DNA of 64,000 nt from Hydractinia symbiolongicarpus (GCF_029227915.1 NC_079885.1:19231001-19295000); one strand, 5' to 3'; shown: positions 1 through 12,683, counted from the stretch's first letter. Made by a program: numbers and translations. The notes: a model not told the origin generated them from the sequence alone.

Positions 1-411
1 TTAAAATAATGTGGTAGTGTTAAGTCATTGATGGATTTGGTCCAACTAACAGAAAATTAACAATGCACAAACTCAGCATTTCCACTAGCTTTTTCCATGT
101 GTTTAAAAAACAAGTACAAATTTTCAATTGCATAATAAAGGTTGAGGAAGACTTAGAAAATACTTTGCCTCGAAGGGTTTGAAAGTTTTCGAGAGACATT
201 CTTTTTCCAAAACTTTACTAACATCCCGATATGTAACTTGGTGCTTTAATAACTTTGAGATCAGCATATTGGATAATGGCGGTGTTTCTGACTTTTAAGT
301 CGGCATTTAAGACATGTGAGAAACATTATCTCAAAAAAATTCGCGCTGAAAGGACGTACGAACAACTGTTATAAAAGCATTTCAATCGGGAAAATAATAG
401 CAACATGCATA

Positions 412-483
412 TCCCGTGTGGTATAGTGGTTAGGATCCGGCGCTCTCACCGCCATGGCCGGAGTTCGATTCCCCGCACGGAAC
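412..483 (+). pseudogene. tRNA-Glu-like relic, class C
   Basis: C12A. G43A breaks pair 27-43, G52A breaks the T stem, and acceptor position 71 is A against C2. First copy in the window. A T6 run follows at 501-506. Confidence 0.85.
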
Positions 484-500
484 AATGCGATTATACAACA

Positions 501-506
501 TTTTTT
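501..506 (+). terminator. T6 run after first tRNA relic
   Basis: Six T residues 18 nt past the relic at 412-483 could stop Pol III. This is the only such run in this part of the unit, because other copies read ACATTTCC here. Confidence 0.4.
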
Positions 507-942
507 ATTGTCGAATCTGGCCATTGAAACTTTAAAATAATGTGGTTGTGTTAAGTCATTGATGGATTTGGTCCAACTAACAGAAAATAAACAATGCACA
601 AACTCAGCATTTTCACTAGCTTTTTCCATGTGTTTAAGAAACCAATACAAATTTTCAATTGCATAATAAAAGTTGAGGAAGCTTTAAAAATATGCTTTGG
701 GTCGAATTGTTTGAAGGTTTTCGAGAGACATTCTTTCTCCAAAACTTTACTAACATCCCGATATTTAACTTGGTGCTTTAATAACTTTGAGATCAGCATA
801 TTGGATAATGGCGGTGTTTCTGACTTTTAACTCGGCATTTAAGACATGTGAGAAACATTATCTGAAAAAACTTGCACTGAAAGAACGTACGTACAACTGT
901 TAAAATAGCATTTCAATCGCGAAAATATTAGCATCATGCACA

Positions 943-1014
943 TCCCATGTGGTCCAGCGCTTAGGATCCGGCGCTCTCTTCGCTGTGGCCGGGGTTCGAT
1001 TCCCCGCACGGATG
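943..1014 (+). pseudogene. tRNA-Glu-like relic, class D
   Basis: G5A, T13C, altered D loop (AGCGCTT), loop CTCTCTT, C42T and acceptor end GGAT. Very unlikely to fold as a working tRNA. Confidence 0.85.
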
Positions 1015-1471
1015 AATGCGATTTTACAACATTTCCTATTGTGGAATCCTGCCTTGGCCACTTTAAAATAATGTGGTGGTGTTAAGTCATTGATGGATTT
1101 GGTCCAACTAACAGAAAATTAACAATGCACAAACTCAGCATTTCCACTAGCTGTTTGCATGTGTTTAAAAAAAAGTACAAATTTTCAATTGCATAATAAA
1201 GGTTGAGGAAGATTTAGACAATACTTTGTCTCGAAGTGTTTGAAAGTTTTCGAGAGACATTCTTTCTCCGAAACTTTACTAACATCCCGATATGTAACTT
1301 GGTGCTTTAATAACTTTGAGGTCAGCATATTGTCCAATGGCGGCCTTTTTGACCTTTAACTCAGCATTTAAGACATGTGAGAATCAGTATCTCAAAAGAT
1401 TTTTGCTGAAAGAAACTACGCACAACTGTAAAAATAGCATTTCAATCGCGAAATAAATGTCATCATGCATA

Positions 1472-1543
1472 TCCCGTGTGGTCTAGTGCTTAGGATCCGG
1501 CGCTCTCTTCGCCGTGGCCGGGGTTCGATTCCCCGCACGGATG
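1472..1543 (+). pseudogene. tRNA-Glu-like relic, class D type copy
   Basis: Reference copy for class D. G19C removes the G19-C56 contact and the last G of the A box. The anticodon CUC is kept, but positions 37-38 are TT instead of AC, so the usual purine at 37 is lost. The 3' acceptor strand ends GGAT, breaking the two outer pairs. The B box GGTTCGATTCC is intact, and a T4 run follows at 1551-1554. Confidence 0.85.
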
Positions 1544-1550
1544 AATGCGA

Positions 1551-1554
1551 TTTT
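1551..1554 (+). terminator. Pol III-type T4 run, class D trailer
   Basis: GATTTTAC lies 8 nt after the class D relic. The same trailer recurs after most class D and E copies. Exact class A copies have GATTGTAC or another T4-less trailer instead. Confidence 0.55.
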
Positions 1555-2002
1555 ACAACATTTCCTATTGTGGAATCCTGCCTTTGCCACTTTAAAATAA
1601 TGTGGTAATGTTAAGTCATTGATGGATTTGGTCCAACTAACAGAAAATTAACAATGCACAAACTCAGCATTTCCACTAGCTGTTTCCATGTGTTTAAAAA
1701 AAAAGTACAAATTTTCAATTGCATAATAAAGGTTGAGAAAGACTTAGAAAATACTTTGCCTCGAAGTGTTTGAAAGTTTTCGAGAGACATTCTTTTTCCA
1801 AAACTTTACTAACATCCCGATATGTACCTTGGTGCTTTATATAACTTTGAGATCAGCATATTGGATAATGGCGGTGTTTCTGACTTTTAACTTGGCATTT
1901 TAGACATGTGAGAAACATTATCTGAAAAAACTTGCACTGAAAGAACGTACGTACAACTGTTAAAGTAGCATTTCAGTCGCGAAAATAATAGCATCAGGCA
2001 TA

Positions 2003-2074
2003 TCCTGTGTTGTCTAGTGGTTAGGATACGGCGCCCTCACCGACGTGGCGGGAGTTCGATTCCCCGCACGGGAG
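2003..2074 (+). pseudogene. tRNA-Glu-like relic, class B
   Basis: Besides G9T and C26A it has C4T, T33C (loss of the invariant U33), C41A, C49G and G52A. Confidence 0.85.
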
Positions 2075-2532
2075 AATGCGATTTCACAGCATTTCCTATT
2101 GTCGAATCTGGCTATTGAAACTTTAAAATAATGTGGTTGTGTTAAGTCATTGATGGATTTGGTCCAACTTACAGAAAATGAACAATGCACAAACTCAGCA
2201 TTTCCACTAGCTTTTTCCATGTGTTTAAGAAACCAATACAAATTTTCAATTGCATAATAAAAGTTGAGGAAGCTTTAGAATATGCTTTGGGTCGATTTGT
2301 TTGAAGGTTTTTGAGAGACATTCTTTCTCCAATACTTTACTAACAGCCCGATATGTAACTTGGTGCTTTAACAACTTTGAGATCATCATATTGGCCAATG
2401 GCGGTGTTTCTGACTTTTAACTCGGCATTTAAGACATGTGAGAAACATTATCTGAAAAAACTTGCACTGAAAGAACGTACGTACAACTGTTAAAGTAGCA
2501 TTTCAATCGCGAAAATAATAGCACCAGGCATA

Positions 2533-2604
2533 TCCCGTGTTGTCTAGTGGTTAGGATACGGCGCTCTCACCGCCGTGGCCGGGGTTCGATTCCCCGCACG
2601 GGAG
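2533..2604 (+). tRNA. tRNA-Glu-CTC: tRNA-Glu (CUC), class B
   Basis: Differs from the exact consensus only at 9 (T) and 26 (A), neither in a stem, so all helices pair. Trailer GATTTCAC, no T4 nearby. Confidence 0.8.
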
Positions 2605-3063
2605 AATGCGATTTCACAACATTTCCTATTGTCGAATCTGGCTATTGAAACTTTAAAATAATGTGGTTGTGTTAAGTCATTGATGGATTTGGTCCAACTA
2701 ACAGAAAATGAACAATGCACAAACTCAGCATTTCCACTAGCATTTTCCATGTGTTTAAGCAACCAATACAAATTTTCAATTGCATAATAAAAGTTGAGGA
2801 AGCTTTAGAATATGCTTTGGGTCGATTTATTTGAAGGTTTTTGAGAGACATTCTTTCTCCAATACTTTACTAACAGCCCGATATGTAACTTGGTGCTTTA
2901 ACAACTTTGAGATCATCATATTGGCCAATGGCGGTGTTTCTGACTTTTAACTTGGCATTTAAGACATGTGAGAAACATTATCTCAAAAAAATTTGCGCTG
3001 AAAGGACGTACGTACAACTGTTATAATAGCATTTCAATCGCGAAAATAATAGCATCATGCATA

Positions 3064-3135
3064 TCCCGTGTGGTCTAGTGGTTAGGATCCGGCGCTCTCA
3101 CCGCCGTGGCCGCGGTTCGATTCCCCGCACGGGAG
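3064..3135 (+). tRNA. tRNA-Glu-CTC: tRNA-Glu (CUC), class A with G51C
   Basis: One T-stem mismatch (51-63) in an otherwise exact class A copy. It is a near-intact copy that keeps a T4 run, at 3143-3146. Confidence 0.7.
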
Positions 3136-3594
3136 AATGCGATTTTACAACATTTCCTATTGTCGAATCTGGCCATTGAAACTTTAAAATAATGTGGTTG
3201 TGTTAAGTTATTGATGGATTTGGTCCAACTAACAGAAAATAAACAATGCACAAACTCAGCATTTCCACTAGCTTTTTCCATGTGTTTAAGAAACCAATAC
3301 AAATTTTCAATTGCATAATAAAAGTTGAGGAGGCTTTAAAAATATGCTTTGGGTCGAATTGTTTGAAGGTTTTCGAGAGACATTCTTTCTCCAATATTTT
3401 TCTATTAGCCCGATATGTAACTTGGTGCTTTAATAACTTTGAGATCATCATATTGGCCAATGGCGGTACTTCTGACTTTTAACTCGGCATTTAAGACATG
3501 TGAGAAACATTATCTCAAAAAACTTGCGCTGAAAGGACGTACGTACAACTGTTAAAATAGCATTTCAATCGCGAAAATATTAGCATCATGCACA

Positions 3595-3666
3595 TCCCGT
3601 GTGGTCTAGTGGTTAGGATACGGCGCTCTCACCGCCGTGGCCGAGGTTCGATTCCCAGCACGGATG
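3595..3666 (+). pseudogene. tRNA-Glu-like relic, mixed class
   Basis: Class A D loop with C26A, G51A, C64A and the class D acceptor end GGAT. A chimera of classes. Confidence 0.8.
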
Positions 3667-4124
3667 AATGCGATTTTACAACATTTCCTATTGTGGAATC
3701 CTGCCTTTGCCACTTTAAAATAATGTGGTAGTGTTAAGTCATTGATGGATTTGGTCCAACTAACACAAAATGAACAATGCACAAACTCAGCAATTCCACT
3801 AGCTTTTTCCATGTGTTTAAAAAACAAGTAAAAATTTTCAATTGCATAATAAAGGTTGAGGAAGATTTAGAAAATACTTTGCCTCGAAGTGTTTGAAAGT
3901 TTTCGAGAGACATTCTTTCTCCAAAACTTTACTAACATCCCGATATGTAACTTGGTGCTTTAATAACTTTGAGGTCAGCATATTGTCCAATGGCGGCCTT
4001 TTTGACTTTTAACTCGGCATTTAAGACATGTGAGAATCAGTATCTCAAAAGATTTTTGCTGAAAGAAAGTACGTACAACTGTAAAAATAGCATTTCAATC
4101 GCGAAATAAATATCATCATGCATA

Positions 4125-4196
4125 TCCCGTGTGGTCTAGTGCTTAGGATCCGGCGCTCTCTTCACCGTGGCCGGGGTTCGATTCCCCGCACGGATG
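4125..4196 (+). pseudogene. tRNA-Glu-like relic, class D
   Basis: Class D plus G40A, which breaks pair 30-40. Confidence 0.85.
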
Positions 4197-4655
4197 AATG
4201 CGATTTTACAACATTTCCTATTGTGGAATCCTGCCTTTGCCACTTTAAAATAATGTGGTAGTGTTAAGTCATTGATGGATTTGGTCCAACTAACAGAAAA
4301 TGAACAATGCACAAACTCAGCATTTCCACTAGCTGTTTCCATGTGTTTAAAAAAAAAGTACAAATTTTCAATTGCATAATAAAAGTTGAGGAAGCTTTAG
4401 AATATGCTTTGGGTCGATTTGTTTGAAGGTTTTTGAGAGACATTCTTTCTCCAATACTTTACTAACAGCCCGATATGTAAATTGGTGCTTTAACAACTTT
4501 GAGATCATCATATTGGCCAATGGCGGTGTTTCTGACTTTTAACTCGGCATTTAAGAGATGTGAGAAGCATTATTTCAAAAAAATTTGCGCTGAAAGGACG
4601 TACGTACAACTGTTATAATAGCATTTCAATCGCGAAAATAATAGCATCATGCATA

Positions 4656-4727
4656 TCCCGTGTGGTCTAGTGGTTAGGATCCGGCGCTCTCACCGCCGTG
4701 GCCGAGGTTCGATTCCCCGCACGGGAG
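4656..4727 (+). tRNA. tRNA-Glu-CTC: tRNA-Glu (CUC), class A with G51A
   Basis: Single T-stem mismatch (A51-C63). The rest is the exact consensus. Function doubtful but possible. Confidence 0.65.
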
Positions 4728-5186
4728 AATGTGATTGTACAACATTTCCTATTGTCGAATCTGGCCATTGAAACTTTAAAATAATGTGGTTGTGTTAAGT
4801 CATTGATGGATTTGGTCCAACTAACAGAAAATGAACAATGCACAAACTTAGCATTTCCACTAGCTTTTTCCATGTGTTTAAGAAACCAATACAAATTTTA
4901 AATTGCATAATAAAAGTTGAGGAAGCTTTAGAATATACTTTGGGTCGATTTATTTGAAGGTTTTTGAGAGACATTCTTTCTCCAATACTTTACTAACAGC
5001 CCGATATGTAACTTGGTGCTTTAACAAATTTGAGATCATCATATTGGCCAATGGCGGTGTTTCTGACTTTAAACTCGGCATTTAAGACATGTGAGAAACA
5101 TTATCTCAAAAAAATTTGCGCTGAAAGGAAGTACGTACAACTGTTATAATAGCATTTCAATCGCGAAAATAATAGCATCAAGCATA

Positions 5187-5258
5187 TCCCGTGTGGTATA
5201 GTGGTTAGGATCTGGCGCTCTCACCGCCGTAGCCGGGGTTCGATTCTCCGCACGGGAG
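5187..5258 (+). pseudogene. tRNA-Glu-like copy, class C
   Basis: C12A mismatches G23. C27T and C62T leave G-U pairs, and the variable loop is TAGC. Borderline between gene and relic. Confidence 0.65.
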
Positions 5259-5717
5259 AATGCGATTGTACAACATTTCCCATTGTCGAATCTGGCCATT
5301 GAAACTTTAAAATAATGTGGTTGTGTTAAGTTATTGATGGATTTGGTTCTACTAACAGAAAATTAACAATGCACAAACTCAGCATTTTCACTAGCTTTTT
5401 CCATGTGTTTAAGAAACCAATACAAATTTTCAATTGCATAATAAAAGTTGAGGAAGCTTTAGAATATACTTTGGGTCGAATTATTTGAAGGTTTTTGAGA
5501 GACATTCTTTCTCCAATACCTTACTAACAGCCCGATATGTAACTTGGTGCTCTAACAACTTTGAGATCATCATATTGGCCAATGGCGGTGTTTCTGACTT
5601 TTAACTCGGCATTTAAGACATGTGAGAAACATTATCTCAAAAAAATTTGCGCTGAAAGGAAGTACGTACAACTGTTATAATAGCATTTCAATCGCGAAAA
5701 TAATAGCATCATGCATA

Positions 5718-5789
5718 TCCCGTGTGGTATAATGGTTAGGATCCGACGCTCTCACCGCCGTGGCCGGGGTTCCATTCCCCGCACGGAAG
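5718..5789 (+). pseudogene. tRNA-Glu-like relic, class C
   Basis: C12A, G15A, G29A, G57C (B box damaged) and a mismatched acceptor end (GGAA). Confidence 0.85.
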
Positions 5790-6248
5790 AATGCGATTGT
5801 ACAACATTTCCTATTGTCGAATCTGGCCATTGAAACTTTAAAATAATGTGGTTGTGTTAAGTCATTGATGGATTTGGTCCTACTAACAGAAAATGAACAA
5901 TGCACAAACTCAGCATTTCCACTAGCTGTTTCCATGTGTTTAAAAAAAAAGTACAAATTTTCAATTGCATAATAAAAGTTGAGGAAGCTTTAGAATATGC
6001 TTTGGGTCGATTTGTTTGAAGGTTTTTGAGAGACATTCTTTCTCCAATACTTTACTAACAGCCCGATATGTAACTTTGTGCTTTAACAACTTTGAGATCA
6101 TCATATTGGCCAATGGCGGTGTTTCTGACTTTTAACTCGGCATTTAAGACATGTGAGAAACATTATCTCAAAAAAATTTGCGCTGAAAGGAAGTACGTAC
6201 AACTGTTATAATAGCATTTCAATCGCGAAAATAATAGCATCATGCATA

Positions 6249-6320
6249 TCCCGTGTGGTATAGTGGTTAGGATCCGGCGCTCTCACCGCCGTGGCCGGGG
6301 TTCGATTCTCCGCACGGGAG
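6249..6320 (+). tRNA. tRNA-Glu-CTC: tRNA-Glu (CUC), class C, near intact
   Basis: C12A is the only mismatch; C62T leaves a G-U pair. A and B boxes still match the eukaryotic consensus. Confidence 0.7.
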
Positions 6321-6779
6321 AATGCGATTGTACAACATTTCCTATTGTCGAATCTGGCCATTGAAACTTTAAAATAATGTGGTTGTGTTAAGTCATTGAT
6401 GGATTTGGTCCTACTAACAGAAAATGAACAATGCACAAACTCAGCATTTTCACTAGCTTTTTCCATGTGTTTAAGAAACCAATACAAATTTTCAATTGCA
6501 TAATAAAAGTTGAGGAAGCTTTAGAATATACTTTGGGTCGAATTATTTGAAGGTTTTTGAGAGACATTCTTTCTCCAATACCTTACTAACAACCCGATAT
6601 GTAACTTGGTGCTCTAACAACTTTGAGATCATCATATTGGCCAATGGCGGTGTTTCTGACTTTTAACTCGGCATTTAAGACATGTGAGAAACATTATCTC
6701 AAAAGAATTTGCGCTGAAAGGAAGTACGTACAACTGTTATAATAGCATTTCAATCGCGAAAATAATTGCATCATGCATA

Positions 6780-6851
6780 TCCCGTGTGGTATAGTGGTTA
6801 GGATCCGACGCTCTCACCGCCGTGGCCGGGGTTCGATTCTCCGCACGGGAG
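6780..6851 (+). pseudogene. tRNA-Glu-like copy, class C
   Basis: As the preceding copy plus G29A, which breaks pair 29-41 in the anticodon stem. Confidence 0.7.
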
Positions 6852-7309
6852 AATGCGATTGTACAACATTTCCTATTGTCGAATCTGGCCATTGAAACTT
6901 TAAAATAATGTGGTTGTGTTAAGTCATTGATGGATTTGGTCCTACTAACAGAAAATGAACAATGCACAAACTCAGCATTTTCACTAGCTTTTTCCATGTG
7001 TTTAAGAAACCAATACAAATTTTCAATTGCATAATAAAAGTTGAGGAAGCTTTAAAAATATGCTTTGGGTCGAATTGTTTGAAGGTTTTCGAGAGACATT
7101 CTTTCTCCAATATTTTTCTATTAGCCGATATGTAACTTGGTGCTTTAATAACTTTGAGATCATCATATTGGCCAATGGCGGTACTTCTGACTTTTAACTC
7201 GGCATTTAAGACATGTGAGAAACATTATCTCAAAAAACTTGCGCTGAAAGGACGTACGTACAACTGTTAAAATAGCATTTCAATCGCGAAAATATTAGCA
7301 TCATGCACA

Positions 7310-7381
7310 TCCCGTGTGGTCTAGTGGTTAGGATCCGGCGCTCTCACCGCCGTGGCCGGGGTTCGATTCCCCGCACGGGAA
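7310..7381 (+). tRNA. tRNA-Glu-CTC: tRNA-Glu (CUC), exact class A (reference copy)
   Basis: Decodes GAG as glutamate. The acceptor stem TCCCGTG/CACGGGA pairs 7 of 7. The D stem GTCT/GGAT pairs with G-U ends. The anticodon stem CGGCG/CGCCG pairs 5 of 5 around loop CTCTCAC, giving U33, anticodon CUC at 34-36 and A37. The T stem CGGGG/CCCCG pairs 5 of 5 around TTCGATT. The variable loop is TGGC. Internal promoter: A box TGGTCTAGTGG and B box GGTTCGATTCC, both matching eukaryotic Pol III consensus. CCA is not encoded and there is no intron. The discriminator is A here and G in the other exact copies. Trailer GATTTCAC, with no T4 run within 60 nt. Confidence 0.95.
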
Positions 7382-7840
7382 AATGCGATTTCACAACATT
7401 TCCTATTGTCGATTCTGGCCATTGAAACTTTAAAATAATGTGGTTGTGTTAAGTCATTGATGGATTTGGTCCAACTAACAGAAAATGAACAATCCACAAA
7501 CTCAGCATTTCCACTAGCTTTTTCCATGTGTTTAAGAAACCAATACAAATTTTCAATTGCATTATAAAAGTTGAGGAAGCTTTAAAAATATGCTTTTGGT
7601 CGAATTGTTTGAAGGTTTTCGAGAGACATTCTTTCTGCAATATTTTTCTATTAGCCCGATATGTAACTTGGTGCTTTTATAACTTTGAGGTCATCATATT
7701 GGCCAATGGCGGTACTTCTGACTTTTAACTCGGCATTTAAGACATGTGAGAAACATTATCTCAAAAAACTTGCGCTGAAAGGACGTACGTACAACTGTTA
7801 AAATAGCATTTTAATCGCGAAAATATTAGCGTCATGCACA

Positions 7841-7912
7841 TCCCTTGTGGTATAGTGGTTAGGATCCGGCGCTCTCCCCGCCGTGGCCGGGGTTCGATTC
7901 CCCGCACGGGAG
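7841..7912 (+). pseudogene. tRNA-Glu-like relic, class C
   Basis: G5T breaks the acceptor stem. C12A and A37C (loop CTCTCCC). Confidence 0.8.
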
Positions 7913-8370
7913 AATGCGATTGTACAACATTTCCTATTGTCGAATACTGCCTTTGCCACTTTATAATAATGTGGTGGTGTTAAGTCATTGATGGATTTGG
8001 TCCAACAAACAGAAAATGAACATTGCACAAACTCAGCAATTCCACTAGCTTTTTCCATGTGTTTAAAAAACAAGTAAAAATTTTCAATTGCATAATAAAG
8101 GTTGAGGAAGATTTAGGAAATACTTTGCCTCGAAGTGTTTGAAAGTTTTCGAGAGACATTCTTTCTTCAAAACTTTACTAACATCCCGATATGTAACTTG
8201 GTGCTTTAATAACTTTGAGATCATCATATTGGCCAATGGCGGTACTTCTGACTTTTAACTCGGCATTTAAGACATGTGAGAAACATTATCTCAAAAAACT
8301 TGCGCTGAAAGGACGTACGTACAACTGTTAAAATAGCATTTTAAGCGCGAAAATAGTAGCATCATGCATA

Positions 8371-8442
8371 TCCCGTGTGGTATAGTGGTTAGGATCCGGC
8401 GCTCTCAAAGCCGTGGCCGGGGTTTGATTCCCCGCACGGGAG
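8371..8442 (+). pseudogene. tRNA-Glu-like relic, class C
   Basis: C12A, C38A, C39A (breaks 31-39) and C56T, which damages the B box. The same set of changes recurs at 9431-9502, so the relic itself was duplicated with a two-unit (1,060-bp) step. Confidence 0.85.
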
Positions 8443-8900
8443 AATGCGATTGTACAACATTTCCTATTGTCGAATCCTGCCTTTGCCACTTTATAATAAT
8501 GTGGTGGTGTTAAGTCATTGATGGATTTAGTCCAACTAACAGAAAATGAACAATCCACAAACTCAGCATTTCCACTAGCTTTTTCCATGTGTTTAAGAAA
8601 CCAATACAAATTTTCAATTGCATTATAAAAGTTGAGGAAGCTTTAAAAATATGCTTTTGGTCGAATTGTTTGAAGGTTTTCGAGAGACATTCTTTCTCCA
8701 ATATTTTTCTATTAGCCCGATATGTAACTTGGTGCTTTTATAACTTTGAGATCATCATATTGGCCAATGGCGGTACTTCTGACTTTTAACTCGGCATTTA
8801 AGACTGTGAGAAACATTATCTCAAAAAACTTGCGCTGAGAGGACGTACGTACAACTGTTAAAATAGCATTTTATTCGCGAAAATATTAGCATCATGCACA

Positions 8901-8972
8901 TCCCGTGTGGTATAGTGGTTAGGATCCGGCGCTCTCTTCGCCGTGGCCGGGGTTCGATTCCCCGCACGGGAG
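8901..8972 (+). pseudogene. tRNA-Glu-like copy, class C with CTCTCTT loop
   Basis: C12A body with positions 37-38 changed to TT as in class D, but an intact acceptor stem. Probably a class C/D chimera. Confidence 0.7.
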
Positions 8973-9430
8973 AATGCGATTGTACAACATTTCCTATTGT
9001 CGAATACTGCCTTTGCCACTTTATAATAATGTGGTGGTGTTAAGTCATTGATGGATTTGGACCAACTAACACAAAATGAACAATACACAAACTCAGCATT
9101 TCCACTAGCTTTTTCCATGTGTTTAAGGAACCAATACAAATTTTCAATTGCATAATAAAAGTTGAGGAAGCTTTAGAATATGCTTTGGGTCGATTTGTTT
9201 GAAGGTTTTTGAGAGACATTCTTTCTCCAATACTTTACTAACATCCCGATATGTAACTTGGTGCTTTAATAACTTTGAGATCATCATATTGGCCAATGGC
9301 GGTACTTCTGACTTTTAACTCGGCATTTAAGACATGTGAGAAACATTATCTCAAAAAACTTGCGCTGAAAGGACGTACGTACAACTGTTAAAATAGCATT
9401 TTAAGCGCGAAAATAGTAGCATCATGCATA

Positions 9431-9502
9431 TCCCGTGTGGTATAGTGGTTAGGATCCGGCGCTCTCAAAGCCGTGGCCGGGGTTTGATTCCCCGCACGGG
9501 AG
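9431..9502 (+). pseudogene. tRNA-Glu-like relic, class C
   Basis: Carries the same C12A, C38A, C39A and C56T set as the copy at 8371. Confidence 0.85.
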
Positions 9503-9961
9503 AATGCGATTGTACAACATTTCCTATTGTCGAATCCTGCCTTTGCCACTTTATAATAATGTGGTGGTGTTAAGTCATTGATGGATTTAGTCCAACTAAC
9601 AGAAAATGAACAATCCACAAACTCAGCATTTCCACTAGCTTTTTCCATGTGTTTAAGAAACCAATACAAATTTTCAATTGCATAATAAAAGTTGAGGAAG
9701 CTTTAGAATATGCTTTGGGTCGATTTGTTTGAAGGTTTTTGAGAGACATTCTTTCTCCAATACTTTACTAACAGCCCGATATGTAACTTGGTGCTTTAAC
9801 AACTTTGAGATCATCATATTGGCCAATGCCGGTGTTTCTGACTTTTAACTCGGCATTTAACACATGTGAGAAACATTATCTCAAAAAATATTGCGCTGAG
9901 AGGACGTACGTACAACTGTTATAATAGCATTTCAATCGCGAAAATAATAGCATCATGCATA

Positions 9962-10033
9962 TCCCGTGTGGTCTAGTGGTTAGGATCCGGCGCTCTCACC
10001 GCCGTGGCCGGGGTTCGATTCCCCGCACGGGAG
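9962..10033 (+). tRNA. tRNA-Glu-CTC: tRNA-Glu (CUC), exact class A
   Basis: Exact consensus. Its unusual trailer GCATGTAC is shared only with the copy at 38464, marking a patch copied over 28 kb. Confidence 0.94.
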
Positions 10034-10492
10034 AATGCGCATGTACAACATTTCCTATTGTCGATTCTGGCCATTGAAACTTTAAAATAATGTGGTTGTG
10101 TTAAGTCATTGATGGATTTGGTCCAACTAACAGAAAATGAACAATCCACAAACTCAGCATTTCCACAAGCTTTTTCCATGTGTTTAAGAAACCAATACAA
10201 ATTTTCAATTGCATTATAAAAGTTGAGGAAGCTTTAAAAATATGCTTTTGGTCGAATTGTTTGAAGGTTTTCGAGAGACATTCTTTCTCCAATATTTTTC
10301 TATTAGCCCGATATGTAACTTGGTGCTTTTATAACTTTGAGATCATCATATTGGCCAATGGCGGTACTTCTGACTTTTAACTCGGCATTTAAGACATGTG
10401 AGAAACATTATCTCAAAAAACTTGCGCTGAAAGGACGTACGTACAACTGTTAAAATAGCATTTTAATCGCGAAAATATTAGCATCATGCACA

Positions 10493-10564
10493 TCCCGTGT
10501 GGTATAGTGGTTAGGATCCGGCGCTCTCCCCGCCGTGGCCGGGGTTCGATTCCCCGCACGGGAG
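10493..10564 (+). pseudogene. tRNA-Glu-like copy, class C
   Basis: C12A and A37C; all other stems pair. Near-duplicate of the copy at 7841 without its acceptor mutation. Confidence 0.65.
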
Positions 10565-11022
10565 AATGCGATTGTACAACATTTCCTATTGTCGAATACT
10601 GCCTTTGCCACTTTATAATAATGTGGTGGTGTTAAGTCATTGATGGATTTGGTCCAACTAACAGAAAATGAACATTGCACAAACTCAGCAATTCCACTAG
10701 CTTTTTCCATGTGTTTAAAAAACAAGTAAAAATTTTCAATTGCATAATAAAGGTTGAGGAAGATTTAGGAAATACTTTGCCTCGAAGTGTTTGAAAGTTT
10801 TCGAGAGACATTCTTTCTTCAAAACATTACTAACATCCCGATATGTAACTTGGTGCTTTAATAACTTTGAGATCATCATATTGGCCAATGGCGGTACTTC
10901 TGACTTTTAACTCGGCATTTAAAACATGTGAGAAACATTATCTCAAAAAACTTGCGCTGAAAGGACGTACGTACAACTGTTAAAATAGCATTTTAAGCGC
11001 GAAAATAGTAGCATCATGCATA

Positions 11023-11094
11023 TCCCGTGTGGTATAGTGGTTAGGATCCGGCGCTCTCACCGCCGTGGCCGGGGTTTAATTCCCCGCACGGGAG
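11023..11094 (+). pseudogene. tRNA-Glu-like relic, class C
   Basis: C12A with T loop TTTAATT (C56T, G57A), so the B box is broken. Confidence 0.85.
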
Positions 11095-11552
11095 AATGCG
11101 ATTGTACAACATTTCCTATTGTCGAATCCTGCCTTTGCCACTTTATAATAATGTGGTGGTGTTAAGTCATTGATGGATTTAGTCCAACTAACAGAAAATG
11201 AACATTTCACAAACTCAGCAATTCCACTAGCTTTTTCCATGTGTTTAAAAAACAAGTAAAAATTTTCAATTGCATAATAAAAGTTGAGGAAGATTTAGAA
11301 AATACTTTGCCTCGAAGTGTTTGAAAGTTTTCGAGAGACATTCTTTCTCCAAAACTTTACTAACATCCCGAAATGTAACTTGGTGCTTTAATAACTTTGA
11401 GGTCAGCATATTGTCCAATGGCGGCCTTTTTGACTTTTAACTCGGCATTTAAGACATGTGAGAATCAATATCTCAAAAGTTTTTTGCTTAAAGAAAGTAC
11501 GTACAACTGTAAAAATAGCATTTCAATCGCGAAATAAATATCATCATGCATA

Positions 11553-11624
11553 TCCCGTGTGGTCTAGTGCTTAGGATCCTGCGCTCTCTTCGCCGTGGCT
11601 GGGGTTCGATTCCCCGCACGGATG
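11553..11624 (+). pseudogene. tRNA-Glu-like relic, class D
   Basis: Class D plus G28T and C49T. T4 trailer. Confidence 0.85.
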
Positions 11625-12081
11625 AATGCGATTTTACAACATTTCCTATTGTGGAATCCTGCCTTTGCCACTTTAAAATAATGTGGTAATGTTAAGTCAT
11701 TGATGGATTTGGTCCAACTAACAGAAAATTAACAATGCACAAACTCAGCATTTCCACTAGCTGTTTCCATGTGTTTAAAAAAAAGTACAAATTTTCAATT
11801 GCATAATAAAGGTTGAGGAAGACTTAGAAAATACTTTGCCTCGAAGTGTTTGAAAGTTTTCGAGAGACATTCTTTTTCCAAAACTTTACTAACATCCCGA
11901 TATGTAACTTGGTGCTTTAATAACTTTGAGATCAGCATATTGGATAATGGCGGTGTTTCTGACTTTTAACTCGGCATTTAAGACATGTGAGAAACATTAT
12001 CTGAAAAAACTTGCACTGAAAGAACGTACGTACAACTGTTAAAGTAGCATTTCAATCGCCAAAATAATAGCATCAGGCATA

Positions 12082-12153
12082 TTCCGTGTTGTCTAGTGGT
12101 TAGGATACGGCGCTCTCACCGCCGTGGCCGGGGTTCGATTCCCCGCACGGGAG
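12082..12153 (+). tRNA. tRNA-Glu-CTC: tRNA-Glu (CUC), class B with C2T
   Basis: C2T leaves a U-G pair with G71; otherwise clean class B. First member of the trimer block. Confidence 0.75.
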
Positions 12154-12611
12154 AATGCGATTTCACAACATTTCCTATTGTCGAATCTGGCTATTGAAAC
12201 TTTAAAATAATGTGGTTGTGTTAAGTCATTGATGGATTTGGTCCAACTAACAGAAAATGAACAATGCACAAACTCAGCATTTCCACTAGCTTTTGCCATG
12301 TGTTTAAGAAACCAATACAAATTTTCAATTGCATAATAAAATTTGAGGAAGCTTTAGAATATGCTTTGGGTCGACTTGTTTGAAGGTTTTTAAGAGACAT
12401 TCTTTCTCCAATACTTTACTAACAGCCCGATATGTAACTTGGTGCTTTAACAACTTTGAGATCATCATATTGGCCAATGGCGGTGTTTCGGACTTTTAAC
12501 TCGGCATTTAAGACATGTGAGAAACATTATCTGAAAAAACTTGCACTAAAAGAACGTACGTACAACTGTTAAAGTAGCATTTCAATCGCGAAAATAATAG
12601 CATCAGGCATA

Positions 12612-12683
12612 TCCCGTGTTGTCTAGTGGTTAGGATACGGCGCTCTCACCGCCGTGGCCGGGGTTCGATTCCCCGCAAGGGAG
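12612..12683 (+). pseudogene. tRNA-Glu-like copy, class B with C68A
   Basis: C68A opposes G5 and breaks the middle of the acceptor stem. The rest is clean class B. T4 trailer. Confidence 0.7.
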